From Dyella_A sp035685805 (GTDB lineage: Bacteria; Pseudomonadota; Gammaproteobacteria; Xanthomonadales; Rhodanobacteraceae): a stretch of 64,000 nucleotides of DNA. The notes below the pieces were generated by a model. It saw nothing but the letters and a program-made list of their open reading frames with translations. It was not told where the DNA came from and did no database searches. Both the position numbers and the translations under genes were made by a program. Of the stretch, positions 37,059 to 46,197 are shown piece by piece; position 1 is the stretch's first letter; every line of letters starts with the position of its first letter. The stretch lies in the NCBI RefSeq assembly GCF_035685805.1, contig NZ_DASSAB010000014.1, positions 28,709-92,708 on the forward strand. The letters run 5' to 3'.

Positions 37059-40000
37059 TCAGGGCAAGTACCTCGGGTAGGCCACACTCGCCGGAACCAC
37101 CAGTTCGACTTCCGTGCCCGCGCCCGGAGCGCTGTGGATAGCAAGTCGCGCAGAAATGGCGCTTGCACGCTCATGCATGCCGGTGAGGCCGAAGTGCCCG
37201 TCTTGCCGTGAAACGGCGTGCTCTGTCTGCTCGAAGCCGACCCCGTCGTCGCACAACTTCAAGATGAACCAGCCCATCTCATACCGAAGCTCCACTTTTA
37301 CCAATGCAGCCCGCGCGTGGCGAAGCGTGTTTCGGTAAGCCTCCAGGGCGATTTTTTGCACCTCGTCCCGCACCAGCGGGACCAGGGTAGTGGGGCGTCC
37401 ATGAACCAGCATCTTGAAGTTCGGCATCGCGCCGTCGCGGTTGGTGTGCTCCGTCTCGGGAAAGGCGTGGATGGCAGCAATGAGATCCACCGAGTCGACG
37501 TCGCATGCGCGCAGGTGCTGAATGGCCATCCGGCCCTCACGCACCGCATCGTCTGCACGATCCAATGCGAGGTCGAGCGCCTGCGATGCTTCTTGCGGAT
37601 GTTCCGGCAGGATCTCGAGAATCGAATGCAGTCGCAGGATGAGTCCCTGAAACCCCTGGAGCAGCGAGTCATGAAGGTCCCTGGCAATGCGGGTGCGTTC
37701 CCTGACGCGTTCTTCAAACCGGATTTCCAACCGACGACCGACTTCACGCACGCGATGGCGATACAGCCCGTAGCCGACGCCGCAAAGGGCGAAGATCAAG
37801 GCCATTCGGAACGGCCATGAAGCCCACCATGGCGCCTGCACCGTAACCAGAAGGCTCGCTCCAGGCTCGCCCCAAGGTCCGCCGTTTGTCGCCCCCTGCA
37901 CCCGGAACAGGTATCGACCAGGGGGTAGCGTGGTGTAGTTGGCAATGCGCCGATCTGCACGGACCTCCTGCCAGTGAGCATCGATGTTTTCCAGTCGGTA
38001 CCGGTAGCGATTGGTGTCCGGACTCGCAAAGCTCAGGGCGGCAAACTTGATGGCGACGTTACGCTGGTCGTATGACAGGGTGATCGCGTTCGAGTAGTCG
38101 ACGGCGCGACGCAGCACTCCGCCAGGACCACGCTGCACAGGCACACCCGCGAGCTCCAGTCCGGTCAGGACAACCGGGGGCGTGTAGCGGGTGTCGCTGA
38201 GATGCAGCGGGTCGAACACGACACCGCCTGCGTAACCACCAAAATACAGCTTGCCGTCCTGGCCTTCGGTGCAGGCGGACCAGCCGGTGAGATCCGTGCC
38301 GGGAAGTCCGTCAGTGATCCCGTAGTTGCGGATCTTTCCAGTGCTTGGCTCAAGTTTCGCCAGCCCCTGGGTGGTGCTCATCCACAGGTCGCCCCGCTTG
38401 TCTTGGCGGATGCATGCAATCGAATCGCTCGCCAATCCGTCCCGGGTGGTGTATCGGGTGCTGGATCCGGTGTGCGGGTTGAAGCCGATCAAGCCGTTCA
38501 AGGTGCCCGCCCACACTGTGCCGTCAGAGCCGACCCGGACGGCATAGCCGCGCACGGAGAAGCCCTGCGGGAAAGGAAGGAACCTGCCCCTGCGCGGGTC
38601 GAAATGCGTGAGCGCCAGTCCGCTCAGCCAGAAGGTTCCGTCGGGGGCTTCATCCATGCTTACGAATGGCGAGGAGCCCCAGATGGTCGGGGTCACGAAG
38701 GACTGAAAGCTATCGCTGAGCCTGTCGTAGCGATTCAGGCCATTCAGGGTCGCTGCCCACAGTTCGCCCGTCCGATCCCTCAGCAGCGCGATGACACTGT
38801 CGTTGCTGGGCGAGCCCGGCTCGCCAGGCACATGGCGATAGTGCTTCTCGATCCTGCCTGTCGCCGGGTCCAGCTTGACCAGCCCCTGGCCCGATGTGCC
38901 AGCCCAGATCCGGCCGTCGACGTCCTCCGCCACCGAGAGCACATCGCTGGCGACGCCGTTTCCGGGTAGCTGCAATCTCATGCGTGTCCGGAATCCGGGG
39001 CCGTAGCGGGTCAGCGCACCCGTCGTGCCAACCCACAGGAAACCTGCGCGATCCTGGTAAACGACATTGACCAGGCGCTCGCCGAGATTATCCGGGTTGC
39101 CCGCGTCGAACGGCAGCGCCTGGAAGCTTGGGGGTATGGGGCTGAAGACATCCGGTGCAGTCGCTCCGAGTCCGACCCAGATGTTTCCCTCGCGATCCTG
39201 CAGCAGACTGGTCGTGCGATTCTCGGCCAGACTGTCCCGGTCCAGTGGTTGGTGGCGGTAACGTGTGGCATGTGTGCGTGACCGGTCGACCTTCAACAGG
39301 CCGTGGGACTGGGTGCCGACCCACAGATTACCCGCTGCGTCCTCCAGCATCGAGCTGACTCCGGTCAACGCGGTATCGTCGGACTGCTCGGGAGCAAAGC
39401 GATAGCGAACAAGCCTTGCTGCTTTTCGGTCGACGCGCGAGAGGCCGTTGCCTGACGCCTGCAGTACCCACAGGCTCCCTTCGTGATCCTCGAAGAAGGA
39501 CACTGTGCGCTGCTCATGCATCGGGATGTGCAACAGGACCGTGCCGGTGTCCTGATCCAGCTCGTCCAGTCCAGCCGCTGTCGCTACCCAAAGACGGCCA
39601 TCGCGTGTCTGGAAACTCGATCTGACGTCGTCGCTACTCAAGCTGTGGGGCAAGCGATCGTTGTGACGGAAGCGACCCAGTGCGCCCGTGGCCGGGTCAA
39701 GCCTGAACAGTCCGAGGCCGCTCGAGATCCACAGGGCGCCTGTCCGATCTTCGCTGATGTGCTTCGCCGTTGCGGGCTGACCATGTCCTCCGGTGCTCAG
39801 CGGGTAGCTTCGAAACGTCTCCGTCGCCGCGTCGAACCGATCCACCGACTGATGGCAGCCGACCCACACGTGTCCGGCTCGATCGACAAACAGGGCGTAG
39901 GTAAAAGTGCAGCTGAGGCTGCCGGCCGCGTTCTCCGAATGCCGGAACTGCTCGAACCGGTAGCCGTCGTAACGGGCCACTCCGTACTGCGTGCTGAGCC

Positions 40001-40226
40001 AGATATAGCGCTTTGCGTCCTGCACGATCACGGACGCGCGAGTCGATGGCAGCCCCTGCCCTGAGCCGACGTGTCTGAATCGAATGTCCGTGCCTTCCTC
40101 GACGACGAGATGGACGACCGTCGGATCCGTGTCGCTGTAGGTTGCTGCGGTCGCGTGGCCCATCGCGGCAGACATGGAAAGGGCCGACAGCAGGATCCGC
40201 GAGACGCCGCGCGCGCGCGCAGGCAT
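37059..40226 (-). CDS. Beta-propeller sensor histidine kinase (HisKA_3)
   Basis: A 1055-aa membrane kinase from ATG 40226, which gives a signal peptide (MPARARGVSRILLSAL ... MGHATA). The periplasmic part, about residues 35-700, has around a dozen propeller repeats of the form G.LW..T..GL, followed by a Y_Y_Y domain (about 715-790). A single TM is near WPFRMALIFALCGVGYGLY. The cytoplasmic part has HisKA_3 RIARDLHDSLLQGFQG, with the phospho-acceptor His, and an HATPase with LEAYRNTLRHA and DDGVGF. No receiver or DNA-binding domain is fused and no regulator is adjacent. The frame extends to 40538, so the start is uncertain. Ligand unknown; sugar or polymer sensing is common in such proteins. Confidence 0.83.
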   Translation of the reverse strand: MPARARGVSRILLSALSMSAAMGHATAATYSDTDPTVVHLVVEEGTDIRFRHVGSGQGLPSTRASVIVQDAKRYIWLSTQYGVARYDGYRFEQFRHSENAAGSLSCTFTYALFVDRAGHVWVGCHQSVDRFDAATETFRSYPLSTGGHGQPATAKHISEDRTGALWISSGLGLFRLDPATGALGRFRHNDRLPHSLSSDDVRSSFQTRDGRLWVATAAGLDELDQDTGTVLLHIPMHEQRTVSFFEDHEGSLWVLQASGNGLSRVDRKAARLVRYRFAPEQSDDTALTGVSSMLEDAAGNLWVGTQSHGLLKVDRSRTHATRYRHQPLDRDSLAENRTTSLLQDREGNIWVGLGATAPDVFSPIPPSFQALPFDAGNPDNLGERLVNVVYQDRAGFLWVGTTGALTRYGPGFRTRMRLQLPGNGVASDVLSVAEDVDGRIWAGTSGQGLVKLDPATGRIEKHYRHVPGEPGSPSNDSVIALLRDRTGELWAATLNGLNRYDRLSDSFQSFVTPTIWGSSPFVSMDEAPDGTFWLSGLALTHFDPRRGRFLPFPQGFSVRGYAVRVGSDGTVWAGTLNGLIGFNPHTGSSTRYTTRDGLASDSIACIRQDKRGDLWMSTTQGLAKLEPSTGKIRNYGITDGLPGTDLTGWSACTEGQDGKLYFGGYAGGVVFDPLHLSDTRYTPPVVLTGLELAGVPVQRGPGGVLRRAVDYSNAITLSYDQRNVAIKFAALSFASPDTNRYRYRLENIDAHWQEVRADRRIANYTTLPPGRYLFRVQGATNGGPWGEPGASLLVTVQAPWWASWPFRMALIFALCGVGYGLYRHRVREVGRRLEIRFEERVRERTRIARDLHDSLLQGFQGLILRLHSILEILPEHPQEASQALDLALDRADDAVREGRMAIQHLRACDVDSVDLIAAIHAFPETEHTNRDGAMPNFKMLVHGRPTTLVPLVRDEVQKIALEAYRNTLRHARAALVKVELRYEMGWFILKLCDDGVGFEQTEHAVSRQDGHFGLTGMHERASAISARLAIHSAPGAGTEVELVVPASVAYPRYLP

Positions 40227-40794
40227 TCGCACGCTCGGGCGGATGTCCTCCCGCCATGGCTGCCAGCTCTCACGGGATCTTTCGAACGACTTCGTGGGCT
40301 TCGGTGGAGGCATGGACGCAACCCATGACGCAACGGCGTCGCCAGATCTAGAAGAAACGGCTGGCCGCCTGCGGGTCCGGTTGGCGCATGCGCGGTGGGA
40401 CGTGTGGAGACCGGTGCCGCGAGCAGGCGGATCGGGGCGAGCTGCGCGAGCGCGATCAAGGCCTACCGGGGCCAGCGCCAGTCTCGATCGGACATGGCGG
40501 CATTTTTGGACGGCCGGGCCACTGGTGCGGTAGCCCATGCGAAGCTACCCGCGCTGTCGTGTGCAGGCCCGGTGGCGGATGTCGCCACCGGCCAAAGCGA
40601 CAGCGTAACCAGCCGCCAGCCTTCCCATCCGGTCGAGCGGCTTCGTGACCTATACTTGTGAGTCGTTCCTCGAGGCCAGGGCCATGCGCCGATTTGTTGT
40701 ATCCGAGGCGGGACGTTTGACGAGGTGCAAAGTGTACAAACCCTTATCGGGTGCGGCTGGCGAGCCGCACGTGCGTGCTTAGGTGCAACATCCA
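40227..40794. other. 568-bp divergent gap before gmk
   Basis: Holds the upstream regions of the sensor kinase and gmk. Part of it (40227-40538) may be kinase coding sequence if the long start is used. Small frames here match no family. The only clear structure is the hairpin at 40751-40770. Confidence 0.5.
40751..40770 (+). promoter_or_regulatory. Stem-loop in the gmk leader
   Basis: GTGCGGCT and AGCCGCAC pair perfectly around GGCG, ending 24 nt before the gmk ATG and 10 nt before its ribosome site. There is no T-run, so it is not a standard terminator. It might affect translation or RNA stability. Confidence 0.45.
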
Positions 40795-41421
40795 ATGACC
40801 GCGCGAGCTGCAGGTACCCTGTTCGTGGTGGCGGCGCCGTCCGGTGCGGGCAAGTCCACGCTGGTCAACGCGTTGCTGGAGGTCGAGCCGTCGATCTCGC
40901 TGTCGGTGTCGCACACCACGCGGCCGCCGCGGGTGGGCGAGCAGTACGGCCGGCACTACTACTTCGTGGAGCGTGCGGCGTTCGAGCGGGAGGTCGCCGA
41001 GGGCATCTTCCTCGAGCACGCCGAAGTGCACGGCAATCTCTATGGCACCTCGCGCACCACCGTCGACGGCCTGCTGGCCCAGTCGCGCGACGTGCTGCTG
41101 GAGATCGACTGGCAGGGCGCACGGCAGATCCGCGCGAGCAAGCCCGACTGCGTCAGCGTGTTCATCCTGCCGCCGTCGCGGCCGGAGCTGGAGCGGCGCC
41201 TGCGCGGGCGCGGTTCGGACGCGCCGGAAGTGATCGAGCGCCGCCTGCTCAACTCGCGCGAGGAAATCGCCCACGCGCACGAGTTCGACTACATCGTGGT
41301 CAACGACCGGTTCGAGGACGCGCTGGCGGACCTGCGCGCGATCGTGCGCGCGGTGCGCCTGCGCAGCGCGCTGCAGTGGGCGCGCCACGAAACGCTGATC
41401 GCGGACCTGCTCGCCCCCTGA
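40795..41421 (+). CDS. gmk: Guanylate kinase
   Basis: Gmk, 208 aa, phosphorylates GMP to GDP with ATP. P-loop APSGAGKSTLVNALL, GMP-binding SVSHTTRPPRVGEQYGRHYYF, ASVHGNLYGT-like EVHGNLYGTSRTTV and LLEIDWQGARQIR are all present. ATG 40795 has AGGTG about 9 nt upstream; an in-frame GTG lies four codons earlier. It heads the block that ends with rpoZ, spoT, ridA and recG, but five mla genes are placed between gmk and rpoZ. Confidence 0.95.
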   Translation: MTARAAGTLFVVAAPSGAGKSTLVNALLEVEPSISLSVSHTTRPPRVGEQYGRHYYFVERAAFEREVAEGIFLEHAEVHGNLYGTSRTTVDGLLAQSRDVLLEIDWQGARQIRASKPDCVSVFILPPSRPELERRLRGRGSDAPEVIERRLLNSREEIAHAHEFDYIVVNDRFEDALADLRAIVRAVRLRSALQWARHETLIADLLAP

Positions 41422-41529
41422 CCGGGGCCGCCGGGACGCTGCTGCGAGGCGTCTGCGACAGCCTGTCACGCCATGGCGCCGCTTGCGGCGTTCGGCTACC
41501 TTGTGACTCTTTGGCTCGACCCCGCCCCC

Positions 41530-42366
41530 ATGACCGAACCCGCCCGCACGCCGCCCGATGACGAACCGATGGTGCGCGTCCGTGGCCTGACCACGGTGCT
41601 CAACGGCAAGACCATCTTCGACGCGCTGGACATGGACATCCCGCGCGGCAAGATCACCGCCATCATGGGCCCCAGCGGCACCGGCAAGACTACCCTGCTC
41701 AAGCACATCACAGGCCAGATGCACGGCGACGCCGGCGAGGTCTGGGTGGACGGCCAGAATGTTGCCGCGCTTTCGCGCGAAAAGCTGTTCAAGCTGCGCG
41801 AGCAGATCGGCTACCTGTTCCAGAACTCTGCGCTGCTGACCGACTTCGACGTATTCGAAAACGTGGCGTTTCCGCTGCGCCAGCACACCGACCTGCCGGA
41901 AGAGCTGATCCGCAATCTGGTGCTGCTCAAGCTGCAGTCGGTGGGTCTGCGCGGGGCCGCGGCGCTGATGCCCAGCGAGCTGTCCGGCGGCATGGCGAGG
42001 CGCGTGGCGCTGGCGCGCGCGATCGTGTTCGACCCGATGCTGATTCTCTACGACGAACCCTTCGTGGGCCTGGACCCGATCGCACTGAACCAGGTGCTCA
42101 AGCTGATCCGCACGCTCAATGAGACGCTCGGCATCACCAGCGTGCTGGTGGCCCACGAGCTGGAGGCGATCAAGCAGGTGGCCGACCGCATCTATCTGAT
42201 CGCCAACGGCAATGTGGTGGCGCAGGGTGATCCGAAAACGATCGCCGAAGACGGTTCGCCCTGGACGCGGCAGTTCTTCGGTGGTGAGGCGGACGGACCG
42301 GTGCCGTTCCAGTATCCGGCCGGAGACTATGCCCAGTCGCTGGGTTTCCCGCGGAGCCAGGCATGA
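41530..42366 (+). CDS. mlaF: Mla lipid transport ABC ATPase
   Basis: MlaF, 278 aa, the ATPase of the MlaFEDB inner-membrane complex that moves phospholipids to or from MlaC. ABC motifs are Walker A GPSGTGKTTLL, Q-loop FQNSALLTDFDVFENVAFPLR, signature LSGGMARRVALARA, Walker B LILYDEPFVGLDP and switch His in VLVAHELEA. ATG 41530 lacks a strong ribosome site; it lies 108 bp after gmk. Its stop overlaps the mlaE start. Confidence 0.93.
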   Translation: MTEPARTPPDDEPMVRVRGLTTVLNGKTIFDALDMDIPRGKITAIMGPSGTGKTTLLKHITGQMHGDAGEVWVDGQNVAALSREKLFKLREQIGYLFQNSALLTDFDVFENVAFPLRQHTDLPEELIRNLVLLKLQSVGLRGAAALMPSELSGGMARRVALARAIVFDPMLILYDEPFVGLDPIALNQVLKLIRTLNETLGITSVLVAHELEAIKQVADRIYLIANGNVVAQGDPKTIAEDGSPWTRQFFGGEADGPVPFQYPAGDYAQSLGFPRSQA

Positions 42367-43133
42367 GCGCGCAACCCCAACGCAACGCGGTAACCGAGGC
42401 GCTGGCGCAGATCGGTGCCTGCGGCCTGTTCCTGCTGACCATCCTCGCGGCGGTGCCGCGCAGCTTCCGCCACGGTCGCGAGACGGTGCGCCAGCTGTGG
42501 TTCACCGGCGCGATGAGCCTCACCATCATCATGACCTGCGGCCTGTTCGTGGGCATGGTGCTGGGCCTGCAGCTCTATTACGTGCTGTCGATCTTCGGCG
42601 GCACCGCGGCCAGCGGCACGGTGGTGGCGATCGCGATTTATCGCGAGCTGGGGCCGGTGGTCACCGCGCTGCTGTTCGCCGGCCGCGCCGGCACCTCGAT
42701 CACGGCCGAGATCGGCCTGATGCGCGCGACCGACCAGATCGCCGCGATGGAGATGATGGCGGTGGACCCGATCGCCTACGTCGCCGCCCCGCGTTTCATT
42801 GCGGGAGTGATCGCGATGCCGCTGCTGTGCTGCGTGTTCTGCGCGCTGGGCGTGTTTGGCGGGCACCTGGTCGGGGTGACCTGGCTGGGCATCGACAACG
42901 GCACGTTCTGGTCGAACATGACATCCACCGTCGACGTCTGGAAGGACGTGGTCAACGGCGTGATCTACAAGAGCCTGGTGTTCGGCGCGGTGGTCTCGCT
43001 GATCGCCGTCTACCAGGGCTACACCACGGCGCCGACCAGCGAAGGCGTGGCTTATGCCACCACCCGCACGGTGGTGGCCTCGTCCATCGCCATCCTGGCG
43101 CTGGACTTCGTGTTGACCGCGTTCCTGATGTGA
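42363..43133 (+). CDS. mlaE: Mla lipid transport permease
   Basis: MlaE, 256 aa, the membrane permease of the Mla complex. Five to six hydrophobic helices and the family motifs GLFVGMVLGLQLYY, GPVVTALLFAGRAGTSITAEIGLM and TDQIAAMEMMAVDPI are seen. ATG 42363 overlaps the mlaF stop, so the two subunits are translationally coupled. Confidence 0.93.
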   Translation: MSAQPQRNAVTEALAQIGACGLFLLTILAAVPRSFRHGRETVRQLWFTGAMSLTIIMTCGLFVGMVLGLQLYYVLSIFGGTAASGTVVAIAIYRELGPVVTALLFAGRAGTSITAEIGLMRATDQIAAMEMMAVDPIAYVAAPRFIAGVIAMPLLCCVFCALGVFGGHLVGVTWLGIDNGTFWSNMTSTVDVWKDVVNGVIYKSLVFGAVVSLIAVYQGYTTAPTSEGVAYATTRTVVASSIAILALDFVLTAFLM

Positions 43134-43179
43134 CTTCCTTCGTGACTCTTTCCGCTTTTTTCCATTCGAGGATCGTGCC

Positions 43180-44034
43180 GTGACCCAGCGAAAATCCTAT
43201 GCCGTCGGCACCGGCCTGTTCATCGTGCTCGGCTTCGCCGCGCTGGCCTACCTGGCTACCCAGACCACCTCGGTTGCCAATGTGCACCAGGGCGCCAGCT
43301 ACACGGTGAAGACGCAGTTTGCCAACGTCGGCCAGCTCAAGGAGCGCGCGCCGGTGAAGATCGCCGGCGTGCGTGTGGGTCAGGTCGAGGCGATCGCACT
43401 GGAGCCGGGCCGGGAGGTGGCCGATGTCACTCTCTCCATCGACAGGAAGTACGACCGCATCCCGCTGGACTCGGTGGCGACCGTGTTCACCAGTGGCCTG
43501 CTCGGCGATCAGTACGTCGGCCTGCAGTTCGGCAGCGCGAAGACGTTCGTGGGCGACGGCGGCACGCTGGCGTTGAGCAAGTCGACCGAGCCGCTGGAGG
43601 CGATGCTGGGCAAGTTCTTCGGTGCCGGCGCCTCCGCCGACAACCTCGGCGGCACCTACTCGGTGAAGGCCCGCTTCAGCAACGTCGGTGCGCTGTCGCC
43701 CGGCGCTCCCGTGAAAATGGCGGGCGTGGCGATCGGCAGCGTGCAGTCGGTGCAGGCCGATCCGATCAAGCTGGACGCGCTGGTGACTCTGGCGATCGAC
43801 AAGAAGTACGACCAGATCCCGGACGACTCCGCCGCCGCGGTATTCACCAGCGGTTTGATCGGCAGCCAGTATGTTGCAGTGCAACCCGGCGGTTCCCCCG
43901 ACATGCTCAAGGACGGTGACGAGATGATCCTCACCCAGTCCGCGATGCAGCTGGAGGACCTGATCGGCAAGTTCCTGGTCAACGGTTCGCCCGGCGACAA
44001 GGCCGGCAGCAAACCGGCTGACGGCGCCAAGTAG
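43180..44034 (+). CDS. mlaD: Mla lipid-binding protein with two tandem MCE modules
   Basis: MlaD homologue, 284 aa, against about 183 aa in E. coli. A single N-terminal membrane anchor (about 8-26) is followed by two MCE domains in tandem, about 41-118 and 160-237, each with its own following helix segment (LEAMLGKFF and LEDLIGKFL). The two modules are very alike; 25 of 36 residues match across VTLSIDRKYDRIPLDS... and VTLAIDKKYDQIPDDS.... MlaD normally forms a hexameric ring that holds lipid. Two modules per chain could make a pseudo-hexamer from three chains or two stacked rings. GTG 43180 starts 46 nt after mlaE. Confidence 0.92.
   Translation: MTQRKSYAVGTGLFIVLGFAALAYLATQTTSVANVHQGASYTVKTQFANVGQLKERAPVKIAGVRVGQVEAIALEPGREVADVTLSIDRKYDRIPLDSVATVFTSGLLGDQYVGLQFGSAKTFVGDGGTLALSKSTEPLEAMLGKFFGAGASADNLGGTYSVKARFSNVGALSPGAPVKMAGVAIGSVQSVQADPIKLDALVTLAIDKKYDQIPDDSAAAVFTSGLIGSQYVAVQPGGSPDMLKDGDEMILTQSAMQLEDLIGKFLVNGSPGDKAGSKPADGAK
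43300..43977 (+). repeat. In-gene tandem duplication in mlaD
   Basis: Two protein-level repeat units, 43300-43620 and 43657-43977, lie 357 nt apart start to start. Each encodes an MCE domain plus its trailing helix, joined by a short GAGASADNLGG linker. Confidence 0.85.
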
Positions 44035-44070
44035 TCCCGCGACCTGTTACCCCTTTTCAAGGAGTTCCCC

Positions 44071-44739
44071 ATGCTGCGTCCCCTGGCTCTTGCCCTCGCC
44101 CTGACTTTCGGTGCCGCTCTGGCTTCGCCGGCCTTCGCTCAGGATGCCGCTGCGGCATCGTCCGCGCAGCAGACGCCGGAACAGGTGGTGAAGACCATCG
44201 CGCACGACCTCGACACCACCATCGCCGGCCATCGCGACGAGCTGAAGACCAACAAGGAAAAGCTCATCGCGACGATCGATGACGTCTTCCTGCCGCATTT
44301 CGATATCGATTACGCCTCGATCCTGGTGCTCGGCCAGCATGCGAGGGAAGCCTCGCCGGAACAGCGCGAGCGCTTCGCCAAGGCGTTCTACAACTCCATC
44401 ACCAATCGCTATGCCGAAGGGCTGCTCAATTACACCAAGGGCGCGGTGGTGGTACTGCCGTTCAACGGCGACCTCAACGACAAGCGCACCGTGGTGCGCA
44501 CCCAGGTGGTGCTCGAGGACGGCAAGAAGGTATCGGTGGACTACGCGTTCCGCCGCAGCCGCGACGGTGACTGGAAGGCATACGACGTGATCATCGAGGG
44601 CATTTCTTACGTCACCAACTACCGCAACCAGGTCGACGCGGAGATCCGCAAGGTCGGCATCGCGCAGCTGATCACCAACCTGGAAACGCGCGGCGAAGAC
44701 GCGCTGAAGACGATGGAGAAGGACGGCAAGGCGCCGTGA
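44071..44739 (+). CDS. mlaC: Periplasmic phospholipid-binding protein MlaC
   Basis: MlaC, 222 aa, ferries phospholipid across the periplasm between MlaA at the outer membrane and MlaFEDB. A signal peptide (MLRPLALALALTFGAALASP, cleaved after AFA) precedes the MlaC/Tgt2 domain with HFDIDYASILVLG, FYNSITNRYAEGLLNYT and YDVIIEGISYVTNYRNQ. It starts 36 nt after mlaD with a clear AAGGAG ribosome site. Its stop overlaps the mlaB start. Confidence 0.93.
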   Translation: MLRPLALALALTFGAALASPAFAQDAAAASSAQQTPEQVVKTIAHDLDTTIAGHRDELKTNKEKLIATIDDVFLPHFDIDYASILVLGQHAREASPEQRERFAKAFYNSITNRYAEGLLNYTKGAVVVLPFNGDLNDKRTVVRTQVVLEDGKKVSVDYAFRRSRDGDWKAYDVIIEGISYVTNYRNQVDAEIRKVGIAQLITNLETRGEDALKTMEKDGKAP

Positions 44740-45041
44740 GCGACGTCGACTTCCAGCTCGAACCCGACGGCGCCGGTGCGCTCGCCGTGCGCGGCAAGCT
44801 CACCTTCGACAACGCCCATGCCGCACTGCTCGCGTTGCGCGAACGACTGCGTGGTGCGCCGGTAAGCGAGCTGGATCTGGGCGGCGTCGAGCGCAGCGAC
44901 AGTGCGGGTTTGTCCTGCGTGCTCGCGGTGCTCGCGGACTCGCGATTGCAGGGGCGCCCACTGCGCGTGCGCCACATGCCCGCCGGCATGCAGGCGCTCG
45001 CGCGGGTTTGCGAAGTGGAGTCGCTGCTGACCGCTGGCTAG
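44736..45041 (+). CDS. mlaB: STAS-domain Mla subunit
   Basis: MlaB, 101 aa, a STAS protein that binds and stabilises MlaF. Visible features are ALAVRGKLTFDNAHAALLAL and LDLGGVERSDSAGLSCVLAVLAD, where the Ser-Ala-Gly loop is typical. GTG 44736 overlaps the mlaC stop. It ends the mlaFEDCB operon and a terminator follows. Confidence 0.9.
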   Translation: MSDVDFQLEPDGAGALAVRGKLTFDNAHAALLALRERLRGAPVSELDLGGVERSDSAGLSCVLAVLADSRLQGRPLRVRHMPAGMQALARVCEVESLLTAG

Positions 45042-45067
45042 CGGGAACCGCGACAACGGAAGCAAAA

Positions 45068-45093
45068 AAAAGGCCCCGCAAGGGGCCTTTTCC
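45068..45093. terminator. Bidirectional terminator between mlaB and mlaA
   Basis: AAAGGCCCC pairs with GGGGCCTTT around GCAA (45069-45077 with 45082-45090). A T-run follows on the plus strand and a seven-base T-run on the minus strand, so it can stop both mlaB and mlaA transcripts. Confidence 0.9.
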
Positions 45094-45149
45094 ATTGCTG
45101 CGACGCGCCTAACGCGAAGGGGCGGCCGACAGCGCCACGTCGGTGACGA

Positions 45150-45995
45150 TCACGGCTTGCCCGACGAAGGCTGGTTGCTCTGCTCCGGATGCTTGGTTTC
45201 CCACTGGTGCTGCTCGTCGAGCAACTGGTCGGGATCGAAGTTGTCCTGGTCCAGTCCCTGCATCTGCTCGATCAGGCTTGCCGGCGGATTGCCGTCGTAG
45301 ATCTTGTAGATCCGGCGCTGGCGGTAGGCATCGCGCACGAATACATAGGGATCGTATGCCGACTGCAGGAAACCCTCCGCATCGAACGCGCGCGAGCGCA
45401 GGTTCACCAGGTAGATCAGCTGGGGCAGGTACTGCTGCCCGTAGTGGTAGCCGTGCTTGCGGATATAGATCGACAGCGGGTCGAAGAAATAGCCGTCCAC
45501 TGGCACCTGCCACACATCGCGGGTGGTGCTGGGGCCGAGGAACGGCAGCATCAGGTAGTCGCCCTCCGGCACGCCCCAGCGCGCCAGCGTGACGCCGAAA
45601 TCGTTGCTCTCCAGCGGCAAGCCGAGCGAGCTGGCGGGATCGAAGATGCCGCCGATGCCGAGGGTGAGATTGACCAGGAATCGCCCCGTGCTCTGCAACG
45701 CCTGCTTCGGCCGCGCCTGGAGCAGGTCGTTCGCCACCGTCACGGGCATCCGCAGGTTGGTGAAGAAGTCGCCGACCGAGCGCCGCACGGGGGGGTTGGT
45801 CACCTTGCGATAGCCCACCGCGACCGGGCGGATCACCGCCTTGTCGAGCGCGTCGTTGAAGGCGTAGACCTTGCGGTTGTACTTCTCCAGCGGATCGTCG
45901 TTGCGCGGCTTGGCCACGGCGCAGCCCGCCAGTACGGCCAGTGCACCGGCCATCACCGCCAGGCGCATCCAGTATTTCGTTCGTGGGTGGAACAT
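45150..45995 (-). CDS. mlaA: Outer-membrane lipoprotein MlaA (VacJ)
   Basis: MlaA, 281 aa, removes misplaced phospholipid from the outer leaflet of the outer membrane and passes it to MlaC. The start MFHPRTKYWMRLAVMAGALA with lipobox LAGC gives a lipoprotein. Domain motifs are DPLEKYNRKVYAFNDALD, NLTLGIGGIFDPAS, DFGVTLARWGVPEGDYLMLPFLGPST and DGYFFDPLS. The C-terminus has a Gln/Pro-rich extension. It is convergent with mlaFEDCB, so all Mla proteins are encoded in 4.5 kb. The frame continues upstream to 46313, but ATG 45995 gives the signal sequence directly. Confidence 0.93.
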   Translation of the reverse strand: MFHPRTKYWMRLAVMAGALAVLAGCAVAKPRNDDPLEKYNRKVYAFNDALDKAVIRPVAVGYRKVTNPPVRRSVGDFFTNLRMPVTVANDLLQARPKQALQSTGRFLVNLTLGIGGIFDPASSLGLPLESNDFGVTLARWGVPEGDYLMLPFLGPSTTRDVWQVPVDGYFFDPLSIYIRKHGYHYGQQYLPQLIYLVNLRSRAFDAEGFLQSAYDPYVFVRDAYRQRRIYKIYDGNPPASLIEQMQGLDQDNFDPDQLLDEQHQWETKHPEQSNQPSSGKP

Positions 45996-46197
45996 CGGTC
46001 TCGAGTCCGTTGCAGAGCCGGCAGGGGAGGGGCAGGAAAGTGTACTGTCTGGTTTTATATTATGCACGGGTTTCGCGGACCTTCCGTCCCGCCACCAAAC
46101 CAACCGGGCATGATACGCGCTGGCGGATTGCCAGCAAAGCGGCCGCTGGCTACACTGATCGACCTTTCCAAGTTGCTTTACCGCCTGAGGATTTCGC

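Noticed and set aside
36691..37080. 129-codon frame between yicC and the sensor kinase
   Set aside because: Low-complexity composition, no family match and no ribosome site; overlaps the kinase stop on the opposite strand.
40463..40795. 110-codon minus-strand frame before gmk
   Set aside because: No domain or ribosome site, and composition typical of random GC-rich sequence.
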